Source: Bacteroidales bacterium
Lineage (GTDB): Bacteria > Bacteroidota > Bacteroidia > Bacteroidales > P3
Assembly (NCBI GenBank): GCA_016292015.1
Contig: JAEEZY010000008.1
Location: 1-39,854, forward strand
DNA length: 39,854 nucleotides
Direction of reading: 5' to 3'
The translations under genes were made by a program, and so were the position numbers. Below, one piece after another: positions 32,374-39,854 of the stretch. Position 1 is the first letter of the stretch. Each line of letters begins with the position of its first letter. The notes beneath the pieces were generated by a model, which made no database searches, was not told the origin of the DNA, and worked only from the letters and a program-made list of their open reading frames with translations.

Positions 32374-34629
32374 ATGAAACAAGCCACATTCACAAAAGTA
32401 ATAGTAGTTGTGCTGGCGGTCATGTCTGCATCGAATGCGTCGGCGCAGCAGTCACGGTGGCGCGACACCACCCTCTCGATTGAGAAGCGGGTTGACGACC
32501 TCATATCCAACCTCTCGCTCGAGGAGAAGATCTCCCTTCTTCAGCACCACAACCCCTCCATCGAGCACGTCGGCCTCAAGCCCTACAGCTGGTGGAGCGA
32601 AGCGCTCCACGGCGTGGCTCGCAACGGCAAAGCCACCGTCTATCCCATGCCCATAGCCATGGCCGCCACCTGGGATTACGCCCTCGTCGAGGAGGCCTTC
32701 CGCTCCATCGCCGTCGAGGCTCGCAGGAAATACGCCGACGAACGGCTCCAGGGCAACTATGGCGACAACAAGGGCGTCACCTTCTTCACCCCCAACATCA
32801 ACCTACTGCGCGACCCTCGCTGGGGGCGCGGCATGGAGACCTTCGGCGAAGACCCGTGGCTTACGGCACGCATGGGCCTTGCCGCCGTCAACGGCTTGCA
32901 GACACGCATCGGGCGGCGCAACATCCTGGCGGCCGCCTGCCTCAAGCACCTCGCCGTCCACAGCGGCCCCGAGGCCCAGCGCCATCAGTTCAACGCCCGC
33001 GTCTCCTCCCACGACCTCTTCACCTCCTACCTCCCCGCCTTCGAATACATCGTCAAGAACAGCAACGTCCAGCAGGTCATGTGCGCCTACAACCGCCTCG
33101 ACGGCGAACCCTGCTGCACCAACAACCGACTCCTCTCCGACATCCTCCGCAAGCAGTGGCGCTTCGACGGCATCGTCGTCACCGACTGCTGGGCCCTCAA
33201 CGACTGCTGGGAGCGCGACCCTAAGACTCCGCGCCACGAGACCTTCCCCGACGCCAAAGCCGCCGCCGCAGCAGCCTTCGCCGGCGAGGTGGACATGGAA
33301 TGTGGCAGCGGCCTCCAGGCCTTGAAGGAGGCTGTCGATGCCGGCCTCATCGACCGCGCGACCATCGACCGCCACGTCCGCCGCGTCCTCCGCACCCGCC
33401 TCTTGGCCATGGTTGACGACGAGGTGAGCCCCTCGCGTCTCCCCTCAGCCAAGCCGCGCCATCTCGACATGGCTCGCGAGAGCATCGTCCTCCTCAAGAA
33501 CAACGGCGTCCTCCCACTCTGCCTCCCGGGCATTGAGCAACGTCACTTCAAGCAGGAGGTGCGCCACGACATACACAAACTCGCCCTCGTAGGTCCTAAC
33601 ATCGACGACGTCGCCATGATGCTCGGCAACTACAACGGCGACCCCGTCAACCCCGTCACCCCGCTCGACGCCTTCACCCGCTACGCCAACTCTCTAGGCA
33701 AGGGCCGTTTCGAGCTCTTCTCCGAACCGTTCAACGACCACATCGACCCTCCTGACTATCAAGCCGAGCAGCAGATGAACACCTGCCTCGACCACCTCGC
33801 CTCCTACGACGCCATCGTCTATATCGGCGGCCTCTCGCCCAAACTCGAGGGCGAGGAACTCGAAGTCAACCGCGACGGCTTCAACCGGGGCGACCGCACC
33901 TCCATCGAGCTGCCCTCCGTCCAAGCCGACGCCATCAAGGCTCTCAAGGTGCGCACCGGCAAACCCGTCATCGCCGTCTTCTGCACCGGCGGCGCCCTCG
34001 CCCTCGGCGAAATCGAAGACTATGCCGACGCCATCCTCATCGCCTGGTACGGCGGCGAGGCCATGGGGCAGGCTCTCTTCGAGGCCATCGCCGACGCCTC
34101 CGACGGCCCTCTCTTCGGCCGTCTCCCCGTCACCTTCTACGCCTCATCCCTGCAGCTCCCGCCCTTCGACCAATACTCCATGCAAAACCGCACCTACCGC
34201 TACTTCTCCGGCCACCCCTCCTACCCCTTCGGATTCGGCCTCACCTACAACGGCTCCCACTCCCTCCGCAACCTCAAGTACAACCCCAAGACTCGCAGCG
34301 TCACTGGGGTCTTGAGCGTCGAGGGCCATCCTCACGAAGAGATCATCCAGGTCTATCTCAAAGGCGACCACTCCTCCGACGGCTTGATTAAGACTCTCGT
34401 CGGCTTCGAACGCACCGAAAGTCGTCATCAGATCTCCGAAGCTCGCTTCTCTGGCACCTTCTACCGCCACGATGTGATCTTCAGCATCCCTGTCAACTAC
34501 GACGCCTTCCGCTACTACGACGAGTCCCTCGGCAAGATGCGCATGCCGGCTCCCGGCTCCAAGTTCACTCTCCTCGTCGGCTTCTCCAGCGACCCCAACG
34601 ATCTCCAGGAGGTAGAGATGACCTACTGA
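32374..34629 (+). CDS. GH3 glycosidase (beta-xylosidase/beta-glucosidase type)
   Basis: A 751-residue glycoside hydrolase family 3 enzyme with a signal peptide (ends near SASNASA), so periplasmic or exported. The N-terminal barrel carries YSWWSEALHGVARNG, DPRWGRGMETFGEDPWL, CLKHLAVHSGPE and the nucleophile Asp271 in VVTDCWALNDC. The alpha/beta sandwich has ESIVLLKNNGVLPL, LVGPNIDD, GGLSPKLEGEELEVNRDGFNRGDRTSIELP and VFCTGGALAL. A fibronectin-III-like domain follows RYFSGHPSYPFGFGLTY. The GGDRTSI-type segment and CGSG motif resemble Bacteroidales xylan 1,4-beta-xylosidases; substrate is inferred. Third codon positions are very C-rich compared with the genes at the left. Confidence 0.9.
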   Translation: MKQATFTKVIVVVLAVMSASNASAQQSRWRDTTLSIEKRVDDLISNLSLEEKISLLQHHNPSIEHVGLKPYSWWSEALHGVARNGKATVYPMPIAMAATWDYALVEEAFRSIAVEARRKYADERLQGNYGDNKGVTFFTPNINLLRDPRWGRGMETFGEDPWLTARMGLAAVNGLQTRIGRRNILAAACLKHLAVHSGPEAQRHQFNARVSSHDLFTSYLPAFEYIVKNSNVQQVMCAYNRLDGEPCCTNNRLLSDILRKQWRFDGIVVTDCWALNDCWERDPKTPRHETFPDAKAAAAAAFAGEVDMECGSGLQALKEAVDAGLIDRATIDRHVRRVLRTRLLAMVDDEVSPSRLPSAKPRHLDMARESIVLLKNNGVLPLCLPGIEQRHFKQEVRHDIHKLALVGPNIDDVAMMLGNYNGDPVNPVTPLDAFTRYANSLGKGRFELFSEPFNDHIDPPDYQAEQQMNTCLDHLASYDAIVYIGGLSPKLEGEELEVNRDGFNRGDRTSIELPSVQADAIKALKVRTGKPVIAVFCTGGALALGEIEDYADAILIAWYGGEAMGQALFEAIADASDGPLFGRLPVTFYASSLQLPPFDQYSMQNRTYRYFSGHPSYPFGFGLTYNGSHSLRNLKYNPKTRSVTGVLSVEGHPHEEIIQVYLKGDHSSDGLIKTLVGFERTESRHQISEARFSGTFYRHDVIFSIPVNYDAFRYYDESLGKMRMPAPGSKFTLLVGFSSDPNDLQEVEMTY

Positions 34630-34718
34630 CCCTTTGCCATCCTCCTGCGTCAACACTCTCCGCCATCCATCCCCCGTCTCCCCCCGTACCAACCCTAATC
34701 CACCCTTGTAAAACCATT

Positions 34719-34880
34719 ACAGGATCATTGCAGAACTAATACAGAAACAATACAGAACCAATACAGAAGATTAACCCAACCTCCCTCTCACACAGCTTCC
34801 ACACATCTTCCACACAACACCCGCACAGCACTTTTTGTCAGGCAAATGTCAGGTAATTGTCAGACAAATGTCAGGCAACA
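34719..34880. repeat. Three adjoining undecamer arrays
   Basis: The 565-nt gap between the GH3 gene and the adhesin has no other gene. It holds three 11-nt arrays. The first is ACAGGATCATT, GCAGAACTAAT, ACAGAAACAAT, ACAGAACCAAT, ACAGAAGATTA (34719-34773). The second is CACACAGCTTC, CACACATCTTC, CACACAACACC, CGCACAGCACT (34789-34832). The third is GTCAGGCAAAT, GTCAGGTAATT, GTCAGACAAAT, GTCAGGCAACA (34837-34880). Each has its own unit and four to five copies. Confidence 0.9.
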
Positions 34881-34899
34881 CCTCCTTTTCTCTCCATCA

Positions 34900-34939
34900 C
34901 ATCTATTATCTTTAGATAATAGATGCTGATAGCGTCAGC
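34900..34939. promoter_or_regulatory. Perfect 12-bp hairpin plus a short second hairpin
   Basis: CATCTATTATCT and AGATAATAGATG form a perfect 12-bp stem with a TT loop (34900-34925). A 5-bp hairpin GCTGA/TCAGC follows (34925-34939), then a T-rich stretch. It could be a distant terminator of the GH3 gene or an operator before the adhesin gene. The sequence does not decide between them. Confidence 0.5.
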
Positions 34940-35054
34940 GATTCCTTTTCCAAAACCCATTTTTTAACATTTTGAGGCTCAAATACTAAATAAACCTCTT
35001 AACGTTTTTTATAGTTTTTATTCATACAGAATCGTAATAATCCAGATTTTTTCC

Positions 35055-35062
35055 TAAATTTG
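35055..35062 (+). promoter_or_regulatory. Putative -7 element of the large adhesin gene
   Basis: TAAATTTG followed by CAC matches TAnnTTTG and lies 132 nt upstream of the ATG at 35195, after an AT-rich stretch. It implies a long 5' leader. No clear -33 box. Confidence 0.4.
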
Positions 35063-35194
35063 CACTTTTGAATTTAAAAAAGCACACACGTCTAACATAC
35101 AGACAATTAACACTTTTTAAAAATTCCCTGTATATAAATTCGCACAAAAGGGGTCTCTCCCCTCACCCAAAACCCGATAAAACACACGCAAATC

Positions 35195-38100
35195 ATGATA
35201 CAAAACTGTAATTTTAGCGAGAAGATGAGAAAAGAGTCGAAACGTAAACCACTGGCCTTCATTGCGACGGCTGTAATCCTCTGCTGCCTGTTGGCGGCTC
35301 ACTCCGCTTTCGGTCAGTCGAAAGCCACCGTCCCAAGCGCCACGTCGGCCTCCAAGTCCGTGCTTCTTGAGGTCTTCGGAGCTCAGGATGCCTCCCTCTC
35401 CGCCACCCCTGTCGTGCGCACCTCCCCCAACGGCGAGCAGCTGCTTGGCGCCTACGACATCAACCTCGTCAAGGACGGCCGCGAGTGGCAGCCCCAACCC
35501 GACGAGCCGGCCATCGTCTCCATGACCGACCCCTCCTTCATCGACGGCAAGCTTTACGACATCTACCACGAGGGCACCGACGGTGTCGAATACATAGCCA
35601 CCGTGGCCCCCGAGAACGGCAAAATCTCCTTCCCCGCTCCCTCCTTCTCTGTCTATATCGTCACTGAGACAGGCGACTACGCCCGCCTCAAGGTCACCTT
35701 CCACCGCACCGACGGCTCCACCATTTCGCTCTATGTCAAGAAAGCCGACATCGGCCAGGGCGACTACAACACCATCGTTTACAACCCCGGTTTCGGCACC
35801 GTGCCCGACGGCGTCGCCTGCAAAGGCTGGACAACCAACGCCGCCTACACCGCGGCCACCATACCCTCGGCCATGACCTTCGCCATGGTGCGCGACAGCA
35901 TCAGAAATCGACTGAACGCCGGCGTCTCCGACGGCACCGAGCTTCACTTCTACACCATGCTCTTCAAGTCCTTCTCCGTCTCCTACCTCGACGAGGAGGG
36001 CGGTGTAGTCAACACCGACATCATCCCCTACCGTGCCGATGCAGCCATCCCTCCCACTGCCTACGAGGTCAACGCCGCCTATACCCCCAACGACAACGAC
36101 AACAACTTCGAGGGTTGGAAAGTCAACTCCCACGCCGACGGAGCTCATATCGCTGGTCATTCCGACGACGACCACAACTACACCAACGGCACCGACATCA
36201 CCATCAACGGCGATGTCGTCTTCAAGGTTTACGTAACCCAAGGTAAGTGGCTCATCTACCACGAAAATGGTAAGGGCGCCACCTACAAGGCCGCCGACTT
36301 CGTCCACGCTGGAGAGAACACCGTGGAGCCGACTTTGGAGATGGTTCGAAACGGTTACACTTTTGATGGCTGGTTCCTGGGCGAGCCTGCCGAAGAGGGG
36401 GACGATCCAACCGGCGCACGGTTCAATTTCGGTTATCCTCTCAACGAGAACACCCACGTCTATGCAAAATGGAGCCCGCGTACGACCGCACCATACACCA
36501 TCATCATCTGGAAACAGAATATAGCAGGTGGAAATGTTTACGACTATGCAGAAGTCATAACTATAAACAATGGCGCAGTAGGCACCAACATCAACACCGT
36601 AAGCCAACAAGGTACAGGCAACAACGCATACGCCCGAGTACGTACAACGAACTATCAATACACCGGTTTTCATCTTGACCACTTCGACCAGAACGTCGAA
36701 ATCAAGACCGAAGGCAACTCCGTTTTAAACATCTATTATAATAGAACTGAATACACATTGACATTTCGGCAAAGTGCCTATGGAACAGTTTACAAAACAA
36801 TTACGGCCCTATACGAACAACCGATAGGCAGCAATTTCCCTATAACAGAAAACGGTGCATCTGACGAGTGGAGATGGAATCCTCAAAACTCCAGTACATT
36901 CAACCAAGTGTTGGTTTACATAGATGCAATGCCTGCCGAGAATGTAACATTTTACACAAGTACGTCAACTGCGAAAAAGAAATATATGGAGTTTTATGTG
37001 GCGGTTCTTCCTGGACAAACTGGAACCCGCACATTTAACGGAAGGAGTTTTATACAATATGGAAACAGAATTACTGCAAAATACAATTACTTCACAGAAG
37101 CAGAAGATTTTGTTGACCTTTCTGGATATTCTCACTTTGGCTCAGACCCCGCCTTTGTCAATGGACAAGCAAATCCAGGCAACGGAGGGACCTTGCGATT
37201 ATACTATATCCGCGAGACCTTCCCCATCAACTTTATGGATGGCGCATATTACGACGGCAACGGTGAACGTCTTAACGATGATGATCTTGTCCAGGCTCAG
37301 ATAGGAACTATTCCGGATATTTTCTATGGCGCTGACGTCTCTTCCTATGCTTCCTACCGTCCTGACGCTGCTCACACTCATGCCGGCTTTGTCTTCGATG
37401 GTTGGTATGTCGATAAACTGTGTCAGCAACCCTACAACTTCACCACGATGCCCAACGGTGGCATCACCGTCTATGCCAAGTGGCGTCAGGTCCAGTACCG
37501 TGTCTTCCTGCACCCTGGCATCGATCAGGCCACCGTCCCGCGTCTCACCTGGGGCTCCGCCAACCAGGCGATGAACTTCCGTATTGTTTACCAAGGTCGC
37601 GTCAGCGCACCTACCGGTGTTGACCTTGACGACAGATACAAGTTCGTGGGTTGGTACACCGATGCGGCTTGCACCCACCCCTTCAACGAACTAGCCGTCA
37701 CCTTGAACGACGCCAACACCACCCCGTACAACAAGACAACCGACTTCACCGACCCGATGGACATTTGGGGCGCAGGCGCCACATGGAACTCCGACTCCAT
37801 GTTCAATGCCACAACCCCTCGCAATCCTGAGCGTTTCTGGATCACCCGCAAGTATGACCTCTACGGCAAGTGGAAGGCCACCCTGCCGGGCGCCATCGGC
37901 ATCACCGTGGTTTACGACGGTAACGGCGGCACCCCTGCCTCCGACACAGCTGTCAATAAGTATCAGGACAACGTTGACGCCATCGCACAATCCGCCTGCA
38001 CTCCTCCTTCCCCCACCCAGGAGTTCTCCCACTGGGTCATGCAACGCTACAACTTATCAACCCATTCTTTCGAGGACATCCCTGGCTCTGTCATCTTCCC

Positions 38101-39854
38101 AGCCGACCCATTCCTCGTGCTCAAGACCAATGCCGAACGAGTAAACCTTCTATGGTGCGATTCCAACGACATAAACAACACGATTGTACCTATCGATCCT
38201 TATAGCCTCGAACCTCCCGATGCCACGCACCGGATGATAAAAGAAGCCATCTACACCCTCAAGCTCCGCGCCGAGTATGTGGATATCGAACAACCCAAGC
38301 ACACCTTCATCACCTGGTACAAGAACGACGGCACCGGCGCCATCGTCCGCGCCGACAAGGAGACCTCCACTCCCCATACTCTGAACATCAACCAGACAGT
38401 AACCGAGTACGACGCCACAACGCCTACCATCCCCGCTGCTCCCACCCGCACCGGCTACACCTTCAAGGGCTGGTACAAGCAGCGCACTCCCGAGGGCAGC
38501 ACTGTCCCCACCACCATCGAACAGTGCACACCCAACTTCCTATATTATAAGGACAATAAATATTATAAGGAGTCAACCTTCACCAACGAGGTCACCAAAG
38601 TGGCCGCCGACCTCTACCAGAAAGACGACTACCTCTACGCCATCTGGGAACCGATAGTGGAGTTCAACTTCGACCCCATCTGCGGTGGTCAGACAGTCAC
38701 CCTCCCCACCACCACCTCCTACGGTGCCGACCTCTCGGCCGCCACCTACACATGGTCGGTGGTCAGCGGCGGCGGCTCCATCTCCGGAACCTCCTACACC
38801 GTCCCCACCTCCGGCCCTGTCGAACTCCGCTTCGCTCCTGCCGCTTCCACCTGTGCCGAACCCAAGAACTTCAGCTTCCCGGTGAACCCGCTGCCTGAAG
38901 TGAGCGTCACTCCAGTAGCCGGCACCCACTGCCCCAACGGACAGTCGGTCACCGTCAACGGCACCCTCACCCGCCCCGGCACCACTAACTACAACTACAC
39001 CTGGAACCTCGGCTCCCTGTCGGTAGCCTCTGGTTCCTCAGCCACCATCAACAACACCAACTCCACCACGCCTTCGGTCAACGTGATTGTCCCCACCGGC
39101 AACTGCGACACCACCTACCAGATAGGACTCACCGTCACCGACCGTCTTGGCTGCAGCTTCACCTTCGCCCCTGCCAACGCCATAACGGTGCTCGACAACG
39201 AAGCCCCCACCCTGAAAGCCGGCAAGAGTTGGCCCGCCGACATAACCGATGTCGATAGCTGCTACAGCATCAACCTCGCCAAGCGTCTTGTCACTACCGA
39301 CGCAGTGGCGGCTCTGTACCAGGACAACTGCAGCGACGTAACCGTCACCATCGTTTCCACCACCGATAACAAGACCTCCAACTGCGACTGGAAAATCACT
39401 CGCAAGTATAAGATATCTGACGCCTGCGGCAACTATATTGAGAAAGAACAGTACATCAGCGGCGGCGATGTATCCGCACCAGTGCCTAACGTCACCTCCA
39501 AGACTCGCACCACCGTCGCCTGTTCCTCCGACACCACTGCCGCCGTCTCCACTCTCTCCGCTCTCGAGGGCCTCGGTTTCTCGTTCACCGACTGCAACTC
39601 GCTCAAGAGCGCCGTCTCTGTGGTGAGCAACTCCTACAGCGGCACCGCTTGTCTCGGCAGCCGCACCACTGTTTACCGCGTATTCGACAACTGCGACAAC
39701 CATGTCGATGTAACCTATATACAACCTGTCAAGGACAGCATCGCTCCCGTGCCTAACGTCACCTCCAAGACCCGCACCACCGTCGCCTGCTCCTCCGACA
39801 CCACTGCCGCCGTCTCCACTCTCTCCGCTCTCGAGGGCCTCGGCTTCTCGTTCA
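35195..39854 (+). CDS. Large secreted InlB-like/HYR-like repeat protein (3' truncated)
   Basis: One reading frame is open from the ATG at 35195 to the window end, at least 1,553 codons with no stop. ATG 35225 is an alternative. A signal peptide (PLAFIATAVILCCLLAAHSAFG) lies near 19-40. InlB/Flg_new-type units (G-Y/F-x-F-x-G-W-Y/F ... Y-A-K-W) occur at about 262-306, 362-426, 719-762, 816-892 and 1082-1152. Ig/PKD-like segments with paired Cys cover about 1152-1336 (YTWSVVSGG; NYNYTWNLG). HYR-like units with DACGN/DNCDN motifs follow. From about 1428 a nearly exact 89-residue unit begins to repeat. It is likely a surface adhesin exported by the T9SS, whose sorting tail would lie beyond the window. 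Confidence 0.85.
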   Translation, partial: MIQNCNFSEKMRKESKRKPLAFIATAVILCCLLAAHSAFGQSKATVPSATSASKSVLLEVFGAQDASLSATPVVRTSPNGEQLLGAYDINLVKDGREWQPQPDEPAIVSMTDPSFIDGKLYDIYHEGTDGVEYIATVAPENGKISFPAPSFSVYIVTETGDYARLKVTFHRTDGSTISLYVKKADIGQGDYNTIVYNPGFGTVPDGVACKGWTTNAAYTAATIPSAMTFAMVRDSIRNRLNAGVSDGTELHFYTMLFKSFSVSYLDEEGGVVNTDIIPYRADAAIPPTAYEVNAAYTPNDNDNNFEGWKVNSHADGAHIAGHSDDDHNYTNGTDITINGDVVFKVYVTQGKWLIYHENGKGATYKAADFVHAGENTVEPTLEMVRNGYTFDGWFLGEPAEEGDDPTGARFNFGYPLNENTHVYAKWSPRTTAPYTIIIWKQNIAGGNVYDYAEVITINNGAVGTNINTVSQQGTGNNAYARVRTTNYQYTGFHLDHFDQNVEIKTEGNSVLNIYYNRTEYTLTFRQSAYGTVYKTITALYEQPIGSNFPITENGASDEWRWNPQNSSTFNQVLVYIDAMPAENVTFYTSTSTAKKKYMEFYVAVLPGQTGTRTFNGRSFIQYGNRITAKYNYFTEAEDFVDLSGYSHFGSDPAFVNGQANPGNGGTLRLYYIRETFPINFMDGAYYDGNGERLNDDDLVQAQIGTIPDIFYGADVSSYASYRPDAAHTHAGFVFDGWYVDKLCQQPYNFTTMPNGGITVYAKWRQVQYRVFLHPGIDQATVPRLTWGSANQAMNFRIVYQGRVSAPTGVDLDDRYKFVGWYTDAACTHPFNELAVTLNDANTTPYNKTTDFTDPMDIWGAGATWNSDSMFNATTPRNPERFWITRKYDLYGKWKATLPGAIGITVVYDGNGGTPASDTAVNKYQDNVDAIAQSACTPPSPTQEFSHWVMQRYNLSTHSFEDIPGSVIFPADPFLVLKTNAERVNLLWCDSNDINNTIVPIDPYSLEPPDATHRMIKEAIYTLKLRAEYVDIEQPKHTFITWYKNDGTGAIVRADKETSTPHTLNINQTVTEYDATTPTIPAAPTRTGYTFKGWYKQRTPEGSTVPTTIEQCTPNFLYYKDNKYYKESTFTNEVTKVAADLYQKDDYLYAIWEPIVEFNFDPICGGQTVTLPTTTSYGADLSAATYTWSVVSGGGSISGTSYTVPTSGPVELRFAPAASTCAEPKNFSFPVNPLPEVSVTPVAGTHCPNGQSVTVNGTLTRPGTTNYNYTWNLGSLSVASGSSATINNTNSTTPSVNVIVPTGNCDTTYQIGLTVTDRLGCSFTFAPANAITVLDNEAPTLKAGKSWPADITDVDSCYSINLAKRLVTTDAVAALYQDNCSDVTVTIVSTTDNKTSNCDWKITRKYKISDACGNYIEKEQYISGGDVSAPVPNVTSKTRTTVACSSDTTAAVSTLSALEGLGFSFTDCNSLKSAVSVVSNSYSGTACLGSRTTVYRVFDNCDNHVDVTYIQPVKDSIAPVPNVTSKTRTTVACSSDTTAAVSTLSALEGLGFSF
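39486..39854 (+). repeat. 267-bp in-gene tandem repeat (second copy cut by the window end)
   Basis: The segment from 39486 recurs from 39753, a period of 267 nt (89 codons). Over the ~102 nt visible in both copies there are three differences, all T in the first copy to C in the second and all synonymous. The array probably continues past the window. Confidence 0.9.

Noticed and set aside
35117..36682. A 521-residue open frame on the minus strand at the right end
   Set aside because: It is the antisense shadow of the large adhesin gene. Its translation is Val/Gly/Asp-rich without any family motif, while the + strand frame has a signal peptide and InlB-like repeats.

Overview
The window looks like a chromosomal segment of a Bacteroidales bacterium (phylum Bacteroidota). 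The signs are a type IX secretion (T9SS) sorting tail, a 286-residue primary sigma factor without region 1.1, the frdC/A/B-type gene order of succinate dehydrogenase/fumarate reductase, many genes preceded by the Bacteroidota -7 element TAnnTTTG (usually TATCTTTG), and little or no Shine-Dalgarno signal. I cannot name the genus. No rRNA, tRNA, insertion sequence, phage or CRISPR was seen.

Layout. 1-7.9 kb (+): end of a T9SS-secreted protein, a WG-repeat protein, dihydroorotase, the succinate dehydrogenase/fumarate reductase operon (sdhC-A-B) and rhaD. 7.9-11 kb (-): a leucine-rich-repeat lipoprotein, folD and ffh. 11-20.9 kb (+): rpoD, a small lipoprotein with a CTD-like fold, rsmG, a shortened GH2 beta-mannosidase lipoprotein, two paralogous small lipoproteins, two secreted C1-type peptidases, a DUF1232 protein and a GT2 glycosyltransferase. 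20.9-27.3 kb (-): mutS2, an omega-amidase-like nitrilase, an LRR protein, ribF and ornithine aminotransferase. 27.4-29.1 kb (+): a fused double-ATPase oligopeptide ABC protein. 29.2-31.8 kb (-): a DksA/TraR-like regulator, rimM, rpsP and an outer-membrane-type protein. 32.4 kb to the end (+): a GH3 glycosidase and a very long secreted InlB-like/HYR-like repeat protein (over 1,553 codons, open at the window end).

Most genes are housekeeping or ordinary Bacteroidales functions. The unusual layer is the DNA between and inside them: many short arrays of degenerate units with a strictly kept period (7, 8, 9 or 11 nt). The unit sequence drifts or switches along an array while the phase is kept. Heptamer and octamer arrays fill intergenic gaps, often starting at the stop codon. 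Three large ones share the same module order, one of them inverted. Undecamer arrays sit in the long gaps at 11.1, 32.0 and 34.8 kb. Nonamer and heptamer arrays also lie in frame inside genes (beta-mannosidase, the ABC protein linkers, mutS2), and one nonamer family is read in different frames in two unrelated genes. This points to DNA-level spread or generation rather than protein selection. The nearest described analogy I know is the heptameric STRR sequences of cyanobacteria.

Other notable points: a roughly 110-residue soluble insertion in SdhC, a beta-mannosidase that seems to have lost both inner Ig-like domains (one junction being a nonamer array), in-frame 15-bp duplications in rsmG, a composition island inside the large adhesin, and a possible leaderless promoter for the GH3 gene.
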